Source: CAWIJJ01 sp963836405
Lineage (GTDB): Bacteria > Acidobacteriota > Terriglobia > Bryobacterales > Bryobacteraceae
Direction: 5' to 3'
DNA length: 64,000 nt
Assembly: GCA_963836405.1 (NCBI GenBank)
Contig: CAWIJL010000006.1
Span: 62,001 to 126,000 of the forward strand
This document shows positions 8,958 through 15,858 of the stretch, one piece after another (the first letter of the stretch is position 1; each line of letters starts with the position of its first letter). A program made the translations under genes and the position numbers. The notes beneath the pieces are model-generated. The model saw only the letters and a list, made by a program, of their open reading frames with translations. It was not told where the DNA came from and did no database searches.

Positions 8958-8993
8958 GTATCCCACAGCACGACTCGCCTGGTCACTTACTCA

Positions 8994-9410
8994 CTACGTG
9001 GCCGGGTGCAGCCGTTGCGACGGGGGATACACAAACTGCATACCCATCAGGTCGCCGGGGTAAAACCAGTTGTGCACGGCTTCGGGCGAATCGCTCTTCC
9101 GCTCTTCGAAATGGATCACCGGTTTGCCGGTCGCATCCATGCGGTAGTCCGGCGTGGTGAACAGCGTGGCCACAATGTGTTCCCGGCCGTTTCGGCCCTC
9201 GCGGAACACCTGCACCAGGTTGCGGTCCGTCAGGTCCGCCACCTTGAATGCATACGATCCGGGGACCAGCACGTGGCCGGGTATCTCCACCGGCTGGTTG
9301 AAGCTGAAAACGATCTCCTTGTTCCATTCGTCCGCCCGGGCAGGGACGGCGGCCAGGCCGGCAATTCCCAGCGCCAGGCCCGCCATCAAAACACTGGCTG
9401 TGATTCTCAT
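8994..9410 (-). CDS. Secreted hypothetical protein
   Basis: 138 aa. ATG at 9410 has a strong RBS (AAGGAG about 8 nt upstream). A signal peptide (MRITASVLMAGLALGIAG, cleavage near ARA-DE) precedes about 115 residues rich in beta-strand patterns: NQPVEIPGHVLVPGSYAFK, RNLVQVFREG, WFYPGD, GMQFVYP. Small secreted proteins with this IPGxVLxPGxYxFK pattern are common in Acidobacteriota, with no assigned function known to me. It is transcribed toward the aldolase remnant and is monocistronic. Confidence 0.75.
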   Translation of the reverse strand: MRITASVLMAGLALGIAGLAAVPARADEWNKEIVFSFNQPVEIPGHVLVPGSYAFKVADLTDRNLVQVFREGRNGREHIVATLFTTPDYRMDATGKPVIHFEERKSDSPEAVHNWFYPGDLMGMQFVYPPSQRLHPAT

Positions 9411-9663
9411 CGCATCATCTCCTTATCGAACTTGCAGGACCCTTTGGCCTGTCATGTAATTTCAGGGTACGGCTCAGGGCCTCGTCATCCCATAACCCCG
9501 TGCGGCGAATCTGCGGCTGCCCGAAATGGTATCCGGCAGCCGCCGCCGTGGCGCCCGCCTACCCGTTGCCGGGGCGGAGGATTACCCGCGCGGCGGGATG
9601 GCCCGGCCACCTCGCAAGGGCTATTTTGAAGGTCGGAACCAGGCGGAATACGGAGGTTCTGCA

Positions 9664-10134
9664 ATGATCGGATTCGGGTTTCTCAACAACCTCATCGCGG
9701 CCGCGCGCAGGAAGGTACGCGCCTCGGCGGCGAACGTCGAAGCTCCCAGGGTGCTGGTATTCGGGAAAAGCGGCGCGGCGCCCACGCAATCGACAGCATG
9801 GTCGGTGTGCACCGCCGATACGCTGGCGGAAGCGCGCAAACTCGCCGCCGACTACGAAATCGCCGTCGCTCTCTGCGACCGGGATGCGCCCGGCATTGAA
9901 TGGCGGCGCGCCGTTCAGGAACTGGCGCACACGCAATCGCACCCCTGCGTGGTCCTCCTCACCGGCACCGAGGATTGGGAGCTATGGGAGCAGGTTACCG
10001 CCGCCGGCGGCTACGACGTGGTGCGGAAGCCCGTCAGCGCCGAAACTCTGTCGCGCGTGATCGGGGCCGGCATCTCGCACTGGCGGAGCCGGCAGGCCCT
10101 CGATGCCGAACGCGTCGTTCCCATCAGGAAATGA
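9664..10134 (+). CDS. Pseudo-receiver (degenerate response-regulator receiver) protein
   Basis: 156 aa from ATG 9664, RBS GGAGG 9 nt upstream. After an N-terminal basic stretch (LIAAARRKVRASAA) the protein follows the receiver fold: VLVFGKS, helix TLAEARKLAAD, AVALCDRDAPG, VVLLTGTED and DVVRKPVS. The switch residue T/S and the lysine are present and an aspartate sits near the phosphoacceptor site, but the acidic pair after strand 1 is replaced by GKS. Magnesium-dependent phosphorylation is therefore doubtful. It converges on the NarL-type regulator gene and their 3' ends overlap by 11 bp. A role in signalling is inferred from the fold alone. Confidence 0.65.
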   Translation: MIGFGFLNNLIAAARRKVRASAANVEAPRVLVFGKSGAAPTQSTAWSVCTADTLAEARKLAADYEIAVALCDRDAPGIEWRRAVQELAHTQSHPCVVLLTGTEDWELWEQVTAAGGYDVVRKPVSAETLSRVIGAGISHWRSRQALDAERVVPIRK

Positions 10135-10774
10135 CGCCCTTCCGAACCGCGTAGATAATCAGTTCCGGAACCGAGTGCAGGTTCAGCTTCTCCATCATGT
10201 TGCCGCGGTGCGTTTCCACCGTGTAGACGCTCAGGTTGAGCACGTTGGCAATCTCCTTGTTGCTCTTTCCCTCCGCGATCAGTTGCAGCACCTCGCGCTC
10301 CCGCGGTGTCAGCAGGTCGTAGGTATCCTCGATGTCGCGCTCGCGCAACTGGCGCATGTAATCGTTGAGCAGCATCTGGCTGACCGCGGGGCTGAAGAAC
10401 GCCTTACCCTGGCTCACCGCCTTCACCGCTGCCACCAGGTCGGCTTCGGCCGATTCCTTCAGGATGTAGGCGCGCGCTCCGGCTTTGAGCGCACGCAACA
10501 CGTAAGACTCGTCCGAGTGCATGCTCAACACGACGATGGAAGCGCCGGGCACGCTGTCCGAGATCTGCCGCGCCGCTTCAATGCCGTTGAGATTGGGCAT
10601 TCCCACATCCAGGATGGCCACGTCCGGCTTCTCCTGTTGGGCCATGCGGACCGCCTCGCGGCCGTCGGCGGCTTCGCCGATCACCCGGAATTCGGCATGT
10701 TCCTCGAGCACACGCCGCAGCCCGGTGCGCAGGAAGGGGTGGTCGTCGGCCACCAGGATGCGGACCAGGCTCAT
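10124..10774 (-). CDS. NarL/FixJ-type response regulator
   Basis: 216 aa. Receiver domain at about 1-120: RILVADDHPF acidic pair, phosphoacceptor in VAILDVGMPNLNG, SMHSDE switch and ILKESAEADL lysine. C-terminal LuxR helix-turn-helix at about 145-210: LTPREREVLQLIAEGKSNK, TVETHRGNMMEKLNL. It is the output partner of the kinase just upstream: the kinase stop and this start overlap by 4 bp (ATGA), so the two are translationally coupled. The 3' end overlaps the convergent pseudo-receiver gene. Target genes cannot be read from sequence. Confidence 0.95.
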   Translation of the reverse strand: MSLVRILVADDHPFLRTGLRRVLEEHAEFRVIGEAADGREAVRMAQQEKPDVAILDVGMPNLNGIEAARQISDSVPGASIVVLSMHSDESYVLRALKAGARAYILKESAEADLVAAVKAVSQGKAFFSPAVSQMLLNDYMRQLRERDIEDTYDLLTPREREVLQLIAEGKSNKEIANVLNLSVYTVETHRGNMMEKLNLHSVPELIIYAVRKGVIS

Positions 10775-12135
10775 ACCCGCACCGCCTCCGCCGCGCGCGG
10801 GCCCAGCGGCAGCAGCAATGAGACGATCGTGCCGCCGCCCTTTTTGGAGTCGATTCGAAAGACGCCGCCCAGGTTCTTCACCCGTTCCTCCATTCCCAGA
10901 ATTCCCATTCCCCGTTCTCCAGCCGGATCGAAGCCCGCCCCGTCGTCCTGGATCGATACGCGGACCTGGGTTTCCTCGCGCTGGACATCCACCCGCACCG
11001 AAGTCGCCCGCGCGTGTCGCGCGGCGTTATTCAACGCCTCCTGCACCACCCGGTAAATGCAGGTGCGGTGCTCGTCGGGGAGTTCGTCCGCCGCCTCCTC
11101 GGCGGCCACCTTCACCTGAATGCCGGAGCGCCGCGCAATCTCCCGCGCCTGCCACTTCAGCGCGGGCGCCAGCCCTAGGTCGTCCAGCATGGACGGGCGC
11201 AGCAGAAGCGCCATGTCGCGAACCTGCGCCACCGCCCGGTCCGCCAGTTGGTGCGCGCTCGCCAGCGCCGCCCGGCTTTCCGCCTGCCCATCCGGCAGCC
11301 GGCTTTCCAGACGGCCGATCTCCACCAGCACGGCCGAGATTGCCTGCCCGACCTCGTCGTGCAACTCCCGGGCCACCAGCCGCCGCTCCTCCTCCTGGGC
11401 TCCCACCAGGCGCTGCGAGAGCCGCTGCAATTCGGCGCGGGCCTGCGCCACCTCGGCCAGGTGACGCTCGGCGGCGCGGCCCAGGTCCAGGATCCTCCGC
11501 ACCGTGACCACCGCCAGAATGACGCTGAGCACGACCGACAGAATCGCCGATGCCGCCATCTCGTTGCGGAACTGCGCAAACAGGTCGGAGATATCCCGTT
11601 CGTGCCGCCGGAAATTGCGCTCGTCCACCTGCACCACCGTCGCCGCCAGCGCCACCAGTTCCCGGCGACGCGGAAAAACCTCTGTCTGGAGGAATGTTTC
11701 GCCCCGCTCCAGGCGTGTTGCCGGATCCCATCCGAGGGCGGGTTCGAGCGCGCTCCAGTAACCCGCGATCCCTTCCCTCAGTCTCTGCCACAGCGATTCC
11801 TCCCCAGCCGGAAGCGCGCGGCCGTACCTCGCCACTGCTTCGTTCACCTGGCGCTGCAATTGAAGGAATTCGGAGCGCCGCCGGCCGGCTCCGGCGGGGT
11901 CGCGGTCCAGCAGGTAGTCTCTGATTTCGGTTGCCGATTCGGATAAACCGAAGCGGATGGTGTCCAGAAAACGGGTCTGCTCGCGCGTCGCCGAATGGAG
12001 CCGAATCGTCTCGGGCTCGATCACGGAGATCACCCGGGCGCTTTTCCACGCCATCAGCGAAACAATTGCGAGCAACCCGCCGAAACCGGCGAACAGGACG
12101 ACCCGGCGCGAAGTGAATACATGCCAAGCCATCAT
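10771..12135 (-). CDS. Membrane sensor histidine kinase, HisKA_3 (NarX/DegS-like) type
   Basis: 454 aa. Two membrane segments (VLFAGFGGLLAIVSLMAW near residue 15 and AILSVVLSVILAVVTV near 205) enclose a helical periplasmic sensor of CHASE3-like length. Then comes a short coiled region, the dimerisation and phosphoacceptor helix EERRLVARELHDEVGQA, and a HATPase domain (RVVQEALNNAARHA, DDGAGFDP, GMGILGMEERV). It phosphorylates the adjacent NarL-type regulator. Two ATGs are adjacent at 12135 and 12132. An IS1182-like element ends only about 10 bp upstream of the start, so the native promoter and probably the RBS were displaced. Confidence 0.93.
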   Translation of the reverse strand: MMAWHVFTSRRVVLFAGFGGLLAIVSLMAWKSARVISVIEPETIRLHSATREQTRFLDTIRFGLSESATEIRDYLLDRDPAGAGRRRSEFLQLQRQVNEAVARYGRALPAGEESLWQRLREGIAGYWSALEPALGWDPATRLERGETFLQTEVFPRRRELVALAATVVQVDERNFRRHERDISDLFAQFRNEMAASAILSVVLSVILAVVTVRRILDLGRAAERHLAEVAQARAELQRLSQRLVGAQEEERRLVARELHDEVGQAISAVLVEIGRLESRLPDGQAESRAALASAHQLADRAVAQVRDMALLLRPSMLDDLGLAPALKWQAREIARRSGIQVKVAAEEAADELPDEHRTCIYRVVQEALNNAARHARATSVRVDVQREETQVRVSIQDDGAGFDPAGERGMGILGMEERVKNLGGVFRIDSKKGGGTIVSLLLPLGPRAAEAVRV

Positions 12136-12144
12136 GATTTCATT

Positions 12145-13588
12145 CTAGCAGCCCGGGTTTGAAGTCTGTTTTGTAGATTCGGAGCGCTTGAACTTCGCAC
12201 AAAGGTGGGGATGATAGTAGGACGCTACCGAGCGCCCCGTAGTTACTCCCGACCCTATGAATATTGCGTTTTCGAAACTATCCGCCTGCGCGATCAAAGC
12301 AACCAGAAAACGAAGGGTGATCGAGAGGTCTTGCAGACCTCTCGGCGTCCCAATCCCATATGCCTTGCGCAACAGTAGCCCCAGATTCATTCCCGCCACA
12401 TGGATCAGTAGCCGCTTGAGGATGTTGGGGTGCTTTCGCAGGTGCGTGCGCCGCATGCCACCGGTCTCATAACAGTGGGCGAAGGTGCGCTCGATCAATT
12501 CGCCGCGTTTCCGAAGAAGCCTCTTGCCCTTGGGCCGCTGCAACCGTTGCCGGTTCGCGTAGACTATGTCCCGCTCCTCTTCTTTCCCCACCCAATGCCG
12601 TTTTCCAGCCTGCTTCTTCTCGGGAATATATGTGCGCACGCCAGCCGCTTTCATCTCTTTCAGTACAGGCCCGCTGTGATATCCCTTGTCCGCCACTACT
12701 TCCTCGATCCCGCCCAGGTTCACTTGTGGCTTCTCCGCCGGCCGGCTGTCGGCCTCCCGCTCGATCAGTTCGGCCACCGTGGCACCCGCCTCCGCCAGCG
12801 TTTCCTTCACCGTTTTGGTATCGCCCAAATCCGCTTCCTGCAAGGTCACGGCCACGACTGCCCCGGTGTCCATGTCCACCGCGTGTTCGGCCTTGTGGGC
12901 CAGATGCGTACAGCCGTCCTTCATTTTGGTGATGCGGGCGTCCGGATCATGCGGATTCACCCAATCCGTCGTTCGACCCCTTCTTCTTCCGCTTCCGATC
13001 CACCCGCGCCAGATCCTCGCGCGTCGGCGTCGCGATCCCCGACTGCTGCGCCAGTCCCTTCAGAAACTCTTCGTAACTCTGGCCATTGTCCCGCCGCACA
13101 ATCGACCGCAGCGCCGCATTCGCCTCCAGGGTCGTCGCGTCGATGCCGATTCTCTTCCCCTTCACCAACCCGCCATCGGCCAGCAGTCCCAACACCCAGC
13201 CGAATACTTCCCGATGCGTTTCCACATCGATCAGCCGCCGCGTTCGCGAGATCGTCGTATGGTCCGGCGCTCCTTCGTCCAACGGTATGCCCACAAACTC
13301 TCGAATCGACAGCGAGTCTCCCGCCCGCCACGCAATCCCACGTTCGCTATCGATCCCTTCGAAGTAGCCCACCAGCAGCAGGCGAAAATAGATTCCCGGC
13401 GCCAAACCCGGTCGGCCCATAGTGGCCGCGTAAAACCGCTGGCATTTCCCCTCCACGAATCTGTCAAAATCGTGTTCCGCCATGAGCCGATTCAAGCGTT
13501 CATAAAAGGGATGGCTGGCCGGGCGCGCCAAGGTGCAAGTCGGAATCCAAAGCTCCTCCTGGTGATCCCTGCGCGTTCCCATCGCCAT
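12145..13588 (-). pseudogene. IS1182-family transposase split by a single-base frameshift
   Basis: The N-terminal frame (13588 to 12947) contains the DUF772-type region (HPFYERLNRLM, GRPGLAPGIYFRLLL, DHTTISRTRRLID) and the first catalytic aspartate in RIGIDATTLEANAA, ending KKKGSND then out of frame. The second frame (12960 to 12145) continues NPHDPDARITKMKDG, AHKAEHAVDMDTG, ADKGYHSG and ends after the DDE-type helix region. Removing one G in GACGGATTGG on the minus strand rejoins them as SNDDWVNPHDPDA. No slippery heptamer typical of IS programmed frameshifting is evident at the junction, so inactivation is the simpler reading. A GTG at 12960 could start the second part. Confidence 0.8.
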
Positions 13589-13654
13589 AAGGCGATTCTA
13601 CGATTAAGCAATCTCCATGAAAACTGTTTTCTGACTTTCACCCCGGACTGCTAG
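12145..13654 (-). mobile_element. IS1182-like insertion sequence, about 1.5 kb
   Basis: Imperfect terminal inverted repeats lie at 12145-12167 and 13632-13654 (19 of 23 positions agree when one is reversed). Both ends begin with the palindrome CTAG, compatible with a 4-bp target duplication; the element proper would then be 12149-13650. It holds one transposase gene split by a frameshift and reads toward the histidine kinase gene. IS family assignment rests on the transposase. Confidence 0.8.
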
Positions 13655-13718
13655 GCGGCTTGCGCCGAGTTGCGTGCGCTCCGCCAGCCTCTGCGCGATG
13701 GTTAGTCGGAGTTTCGTA

Positions 13719-13742
13719 GGTTTCGCGCAGACCGACGAGCGG
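13719..13742 (+). pseudogene. Short aldolase-like remnant
   Basis: A 20-base exact match (GGTTTCGCGCAGACCGACGA) to the HpcH/HpaI aldolase pseudogene at 8432-8451, in the frame that reads GFAQTDER. Nothing else of the gene is recognisable here. Its reality as a gene fragment is supported only by the presence of another aldolase piece at 15628-15727. Confidence 0.35.
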
Positions 13743-13764
13743 CGGAAAATGACCCGGATTCGAG

Positions 13765-13986
13765 TCAGGCGGCGTACCGGATTACTTCCAATTCGGCAGA
13801 GACGTCCACGGCAGCCAGGAGTTGGTCAACCCGCGACATCGTCGCCTCCTCCAATTCAGTTTCACCGCATTGGCGGCACTGGAGCACCGGAAGCGATCTG
13901 AAGATCACGATGGAGGAATCGCCAATCTTAAAGGGTAGATCAGTGATTCGAGATTCCAGTCGCCCGCCGCAAACTCGGCACCTCAT
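13765..13986 (-). CDS. YgiT-type zinc-finger protein (MqsA-like antitoxin N-domain)
   Basis: 73 aa. Two CxxC pairs, CRVCGG at the N-terminus and CRQCGE about 35 residues later, form the zinc-binding domain of the YgiT/MqsA family; the tail TMSRVDQLLAAVD is short and has no Xre-type helix-turn-helix. In many genomes this short form follows a DUF4258 gene and the pair is regarded as a putative toxin-antitoxin module. Here the start overlaps the DUF4258 stop by 4 bp (ATGA). The partner is truncated, so the pair is probably not functional as a module. Confidence 0.8.
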   Translation of the reverse strand: MRCRVCGGRLESRITDLPFKIGDSSIVIFRSLPVLQCRQCGETELEEATMSRVDQLLAAVDVSAELEVIRYAA

Positions 13987-14249
13987 TTCGTCCTCCTCTT
14001 TCGGAACCCCTCGTCCCAGTCGCCCGCGTCGGGGGTGTACATTGTAACAACCCGAATATTTTCCCCTTCGACATCGGTCGCGATCTGTGCGTGGAACACC
14101 GCTCCTTTAGTCTCGCCCCTCAAAAGAAAACTCGGCAAGTACTTGTCGTCCGGATATGCTTCAACGATCTCCAAGTGACAACAGGGAATGCCCGGTAGAT
14201 CGTAGAAAGTAGCGACTCCCCGCTCGAAGCCTTGATAGGCTAAGAGCAT
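13983..14249 (-). pseudogene. DUF4258 protein truncated at its N-terminus by the IS256 element
   Basis: The C-terminal two thirds of a DUF4258 domain are intact: EIVEAYPDDKYLPSFLLRGE, GAVFHAQIATD, IRVVTMYTPDAGDWDEGF. The usual N-terminus (the HARxRMxxRGI-type helix) is missing. The frame continues upstream into the inverted repeat of the IS256 element (IS end at 14184), giving a possible hybrid protein from ATG 14249 with about 22 IS-derived residues. DUF4258 proteins are candidate RNase-like toxins paired with YgiT zinc fingers. Loss of the N-terminal helix suggests loss of function. Confidence 0.75.
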
Positions 14250-15627
14250 TTTCTTTTGCCGAGAAAAAGGAGAGTCGCTATGAAGAAACCATACCAAATT
14301 GAGTCGCAGCGAGCTGTCAAACAGTTCGAGGCAATGGCTGCGGAGGGGAACCCTGCGGTGCAGATGGTGCTGCCGATGGCCGAGATGGTGGGCTGGTTGC
14401 GCAAGGGCGTGGGCGAACTGATTCGCCAAGCGGGCTTGCAGTTGATGGAGCTGTTGATGGAGGAGGAGGTCCGGGAACTGGCCGGCGAGCGGAGTCAGCG
14501 GCAGCCGGAGAGAACAGCCAGCCGGTGGGGGAACGAACGCGGCTATTGCGTGGTGATGGGGCAGAAGGTTCCCATCCAGCGCCCGCGTGTTCGAACCACT
14601 GAGGATAAGGAGGTCCGATTAGGTAGTTACGAAATGTTTCATCGGGGCGAGCCGTTAACCGAGACGGTCTGGGAGAAGTTGATGCTGGGATTGAGCACGC
14701 GGAAATACGGCCAGGCGGTTCGAGAGTTCACCGAGGCTTACGGACTGGAGAAGAGCGCGGTCAGCGACCACTTCATTGAAGCGAGCCGGGCGAAGCTCAA
14801 AACAATGATGGAGCGGCGGCTGGACAAAACGCGGCTCTGCGCGTTGCTCATTGACGCAACGCCGTTCGAGGGACAGCAGATGGTGGCTGCGTTGGGCATC
14901 GGTGAAGACGGGCGCAAAACAATCTTGGGCATCCGGCAAGGAGCGACAGAAAACGCGACCGTGGTGGGGGAGTTACTGGGCGATCTGGTGGAGCGCGGGC
15001 TCGATTTCAGCCAACCGCGATTGTACGTTCTGGATGGGGGCAAGGCGTTGACGGCGGCGGTGAAGAAGTACGCCGGCGAGTCGGCGGCGATCCAACGCTG
15101 TCAGGTCCACAAGCGGAGGAACGTACTGGATCATTTGACAGATGAACAGAAATCCGGGGTGGCGAAGAAACTAAACGCGGCCTACGCGCTGGAAGATTAC
15201 GCCGCCGCCAAGCAAGCGCTGAACGCTCTACATCGAGAACTGATGGATCTCAATCCGAGCGCGGCGCGGAGTCTGGGAGAAGGGATGGAGGAGACGCTTA
15301 CTGTACATCGCCTTCGCCTTCCGATGCAACTTCGCAAGACCATGGCCAGCACCAACGTGATTGAGTCAGCGTTCTCGATTGTCGAGAACGTTTGCCGGAA
15401 CGTGAAACGGTGGCACGGCGGTGATCAGCGCGAACGCTGGGTCGGGTCGGGACTCCTGGTCGCAGAGAAGCAATTTCGAAGGGTCCAGGGATACAAACAG
15501 ATTCCGCACCTAATCAGAGAATTAGAAGCTCTTACTCCGGTTCGCGAGGAGATTGTCAAACGGAAAAAGGCGTCGTAGAGTGGGTTACGCGGGAGTCGCG
15601 ACTTTCAACGGAGTTCCGGGCATTCCC
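14184..15627 (+). mobile_element. IS256-family insertion sequence, about 1.44 kb
   Basis: Long imperfect terminal inverted repeats lie at 14184-14220 and 15591-15627. The outermost 12 bases (GGGAATGCCCGG) are identical, then 7 bases with weak match, then an inner block (GAAAGT.GCGACTCCC) with one mismatch. One intact transposase gene is inside. No 8-bp target duplication is visible (TGACAACA on the left, AACATGCT on the right), and the flanks belong to two different genes, DUF4258 and an aldolase fragment, so recombination or deletion followed insertion. Confidence 0.85.
14280..15578 (+). CDS. IS256-family (Mutator-type) transposase
   Basis: 432 aa from ATG 14280, RBS AAGGAG 7 nt upstream; an upstream TTG at 14256 lies within the IS leader. 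The Mutator-type domain is complete: N-terminal RELAGERSQR and RGEPLTETVWEK, catalytic aspartate in LLIDATPFEG, second aspartate in LYVLDGGKAL, CQVHKRRNVLDHL, and the glutamate in TNVIESAFS. Length and motif spacing are normal for the family, so the element may still be active. It catalyses copy-out transposition in known relatives. Confidence 0.95.
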   Translation: MKKPYQIESQRAVKQFEAMAAEGNPAVQMVLPMAEMVGWLRKGVGELIRQAGLQLMELLMEEEVRELAGERSQRQPERTASRWGNERGYCVVMGQKVPIQRPRVRTTEDKEVRLGSYEMFHRGEPLTETVWEKLMLGLSTRKYGQAVREFTEAYGLEKSAVSDHFIEASRAKLKTMMERRLDKTRLCALLIDATPFEGQQMVAALGIGEDGRKTILGIRQGATENATVVGELLGDLVERGLDFSQPRLYVLDGGKALTAAVKKYAGESAAIQRCQVHKRRNVLDHLTDEQKSGVAKKLNAAYALEDYAAAKQALNALHRELMDLNPSAARSLGEGMEETLTVHRLRLPMQLRKTMASTNVIESAFSIVENVCRNVKRWHGGDQRERWVGSGLLVAEKQFRRVQGYKQIPHLIRELEALTPVREEIVKRKKAS

Positions 15628-15750
15628 AACATGCTGGTGGTGATCATGATCGAATCGCCCACCGGCGTGGCCAACGGCTACGACATTGCCCGCGTACCCT
15701 GCGTGGATGTGGTGATCATTGGAAACGGTGGTGGTCCAGATTTTCAGTGA
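15628..15750 (+). pseudogene. Fragment of a second HpcH/HpaI aldolase gene
   Basis: The reading frame NMLVVIMIESPTGVANGYDI, ARVPCVDVVIIGN matches residues near the middle of the aldolase pseudogene at 8311-8412, with roughly 80-85 percent base identity by eye, so it came from a diverged copy. The match begins exactly at the IS256 right end and stops at GGN, after which the frame ends (GGGPDFQ, stop 15748-15750). No start codon, no other part of the gene. Confidence 0.7.
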
Positions 15751-15752
15751 TT

Positions 15753-15758
15753 TACAAT
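15753..15758 (+). promoter_or_regulatory. Candidate -10 box upstream of the membrane-protein gene
   Basis: TACAAT followed 7 nt later by GTG at 15766. Transcription would start near 15765, so either the mRNA is leaderless with the GTG as start or it has a leader of about 94 nt to the ATG at 15859. No good -35 hexamer is seen. Confidence 0.35.
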
Positions 15759-15858
15759 CGGATCAGTGCCATGGCGAGGAAGCAAGGGGCCGCAAGTGAC
15801 CCCTGCCATAAAACGCGCCACCACAGCTCGCTATGAATCAATCGGAACAACCACCCCA

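Larger units (their letters stand above)
8631..8972. repeat. Two imperfect direct copies of the aldolase 3' flank
   Basis: Copy A at 8631-8756 and copy B at 8858-8972 share CAGCGCGCCG, a GC-rich middle ending CGGCCGGGGCCAGCGGTA, CCTGAGAGG and GGCCGCCCC, and end in ATCCCATAACACG or ATCCCACAGCACG. Between them lies a copied piece of the aldolase reading frame (8779-8857). The layout is gene end, flank A, gene fragment, flank B, i.e. a tandem duplication with partial deletion. No complete gene is seen in 8653-8993. Confidence 0.75.

Noticed and set aside
10103..11056. 317-codon plus-strand frame over the two-component genes
   Set aside because: Antisense to well-conserved kinase and regulator domains; no recognisable protein.
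14176..15635. Target-site duplication of the IS256 element
   Set aside because: Eight or nine bases on the two sides (TGACAACA, AACATGCT) do not match.
15766..15858. GTG at 15766 as the start of the membrane protein
   Set aside because: Possible as a leaderless start, but the extra 31 residues show no family features; the ATG at 15859 was preferred with low certainty.
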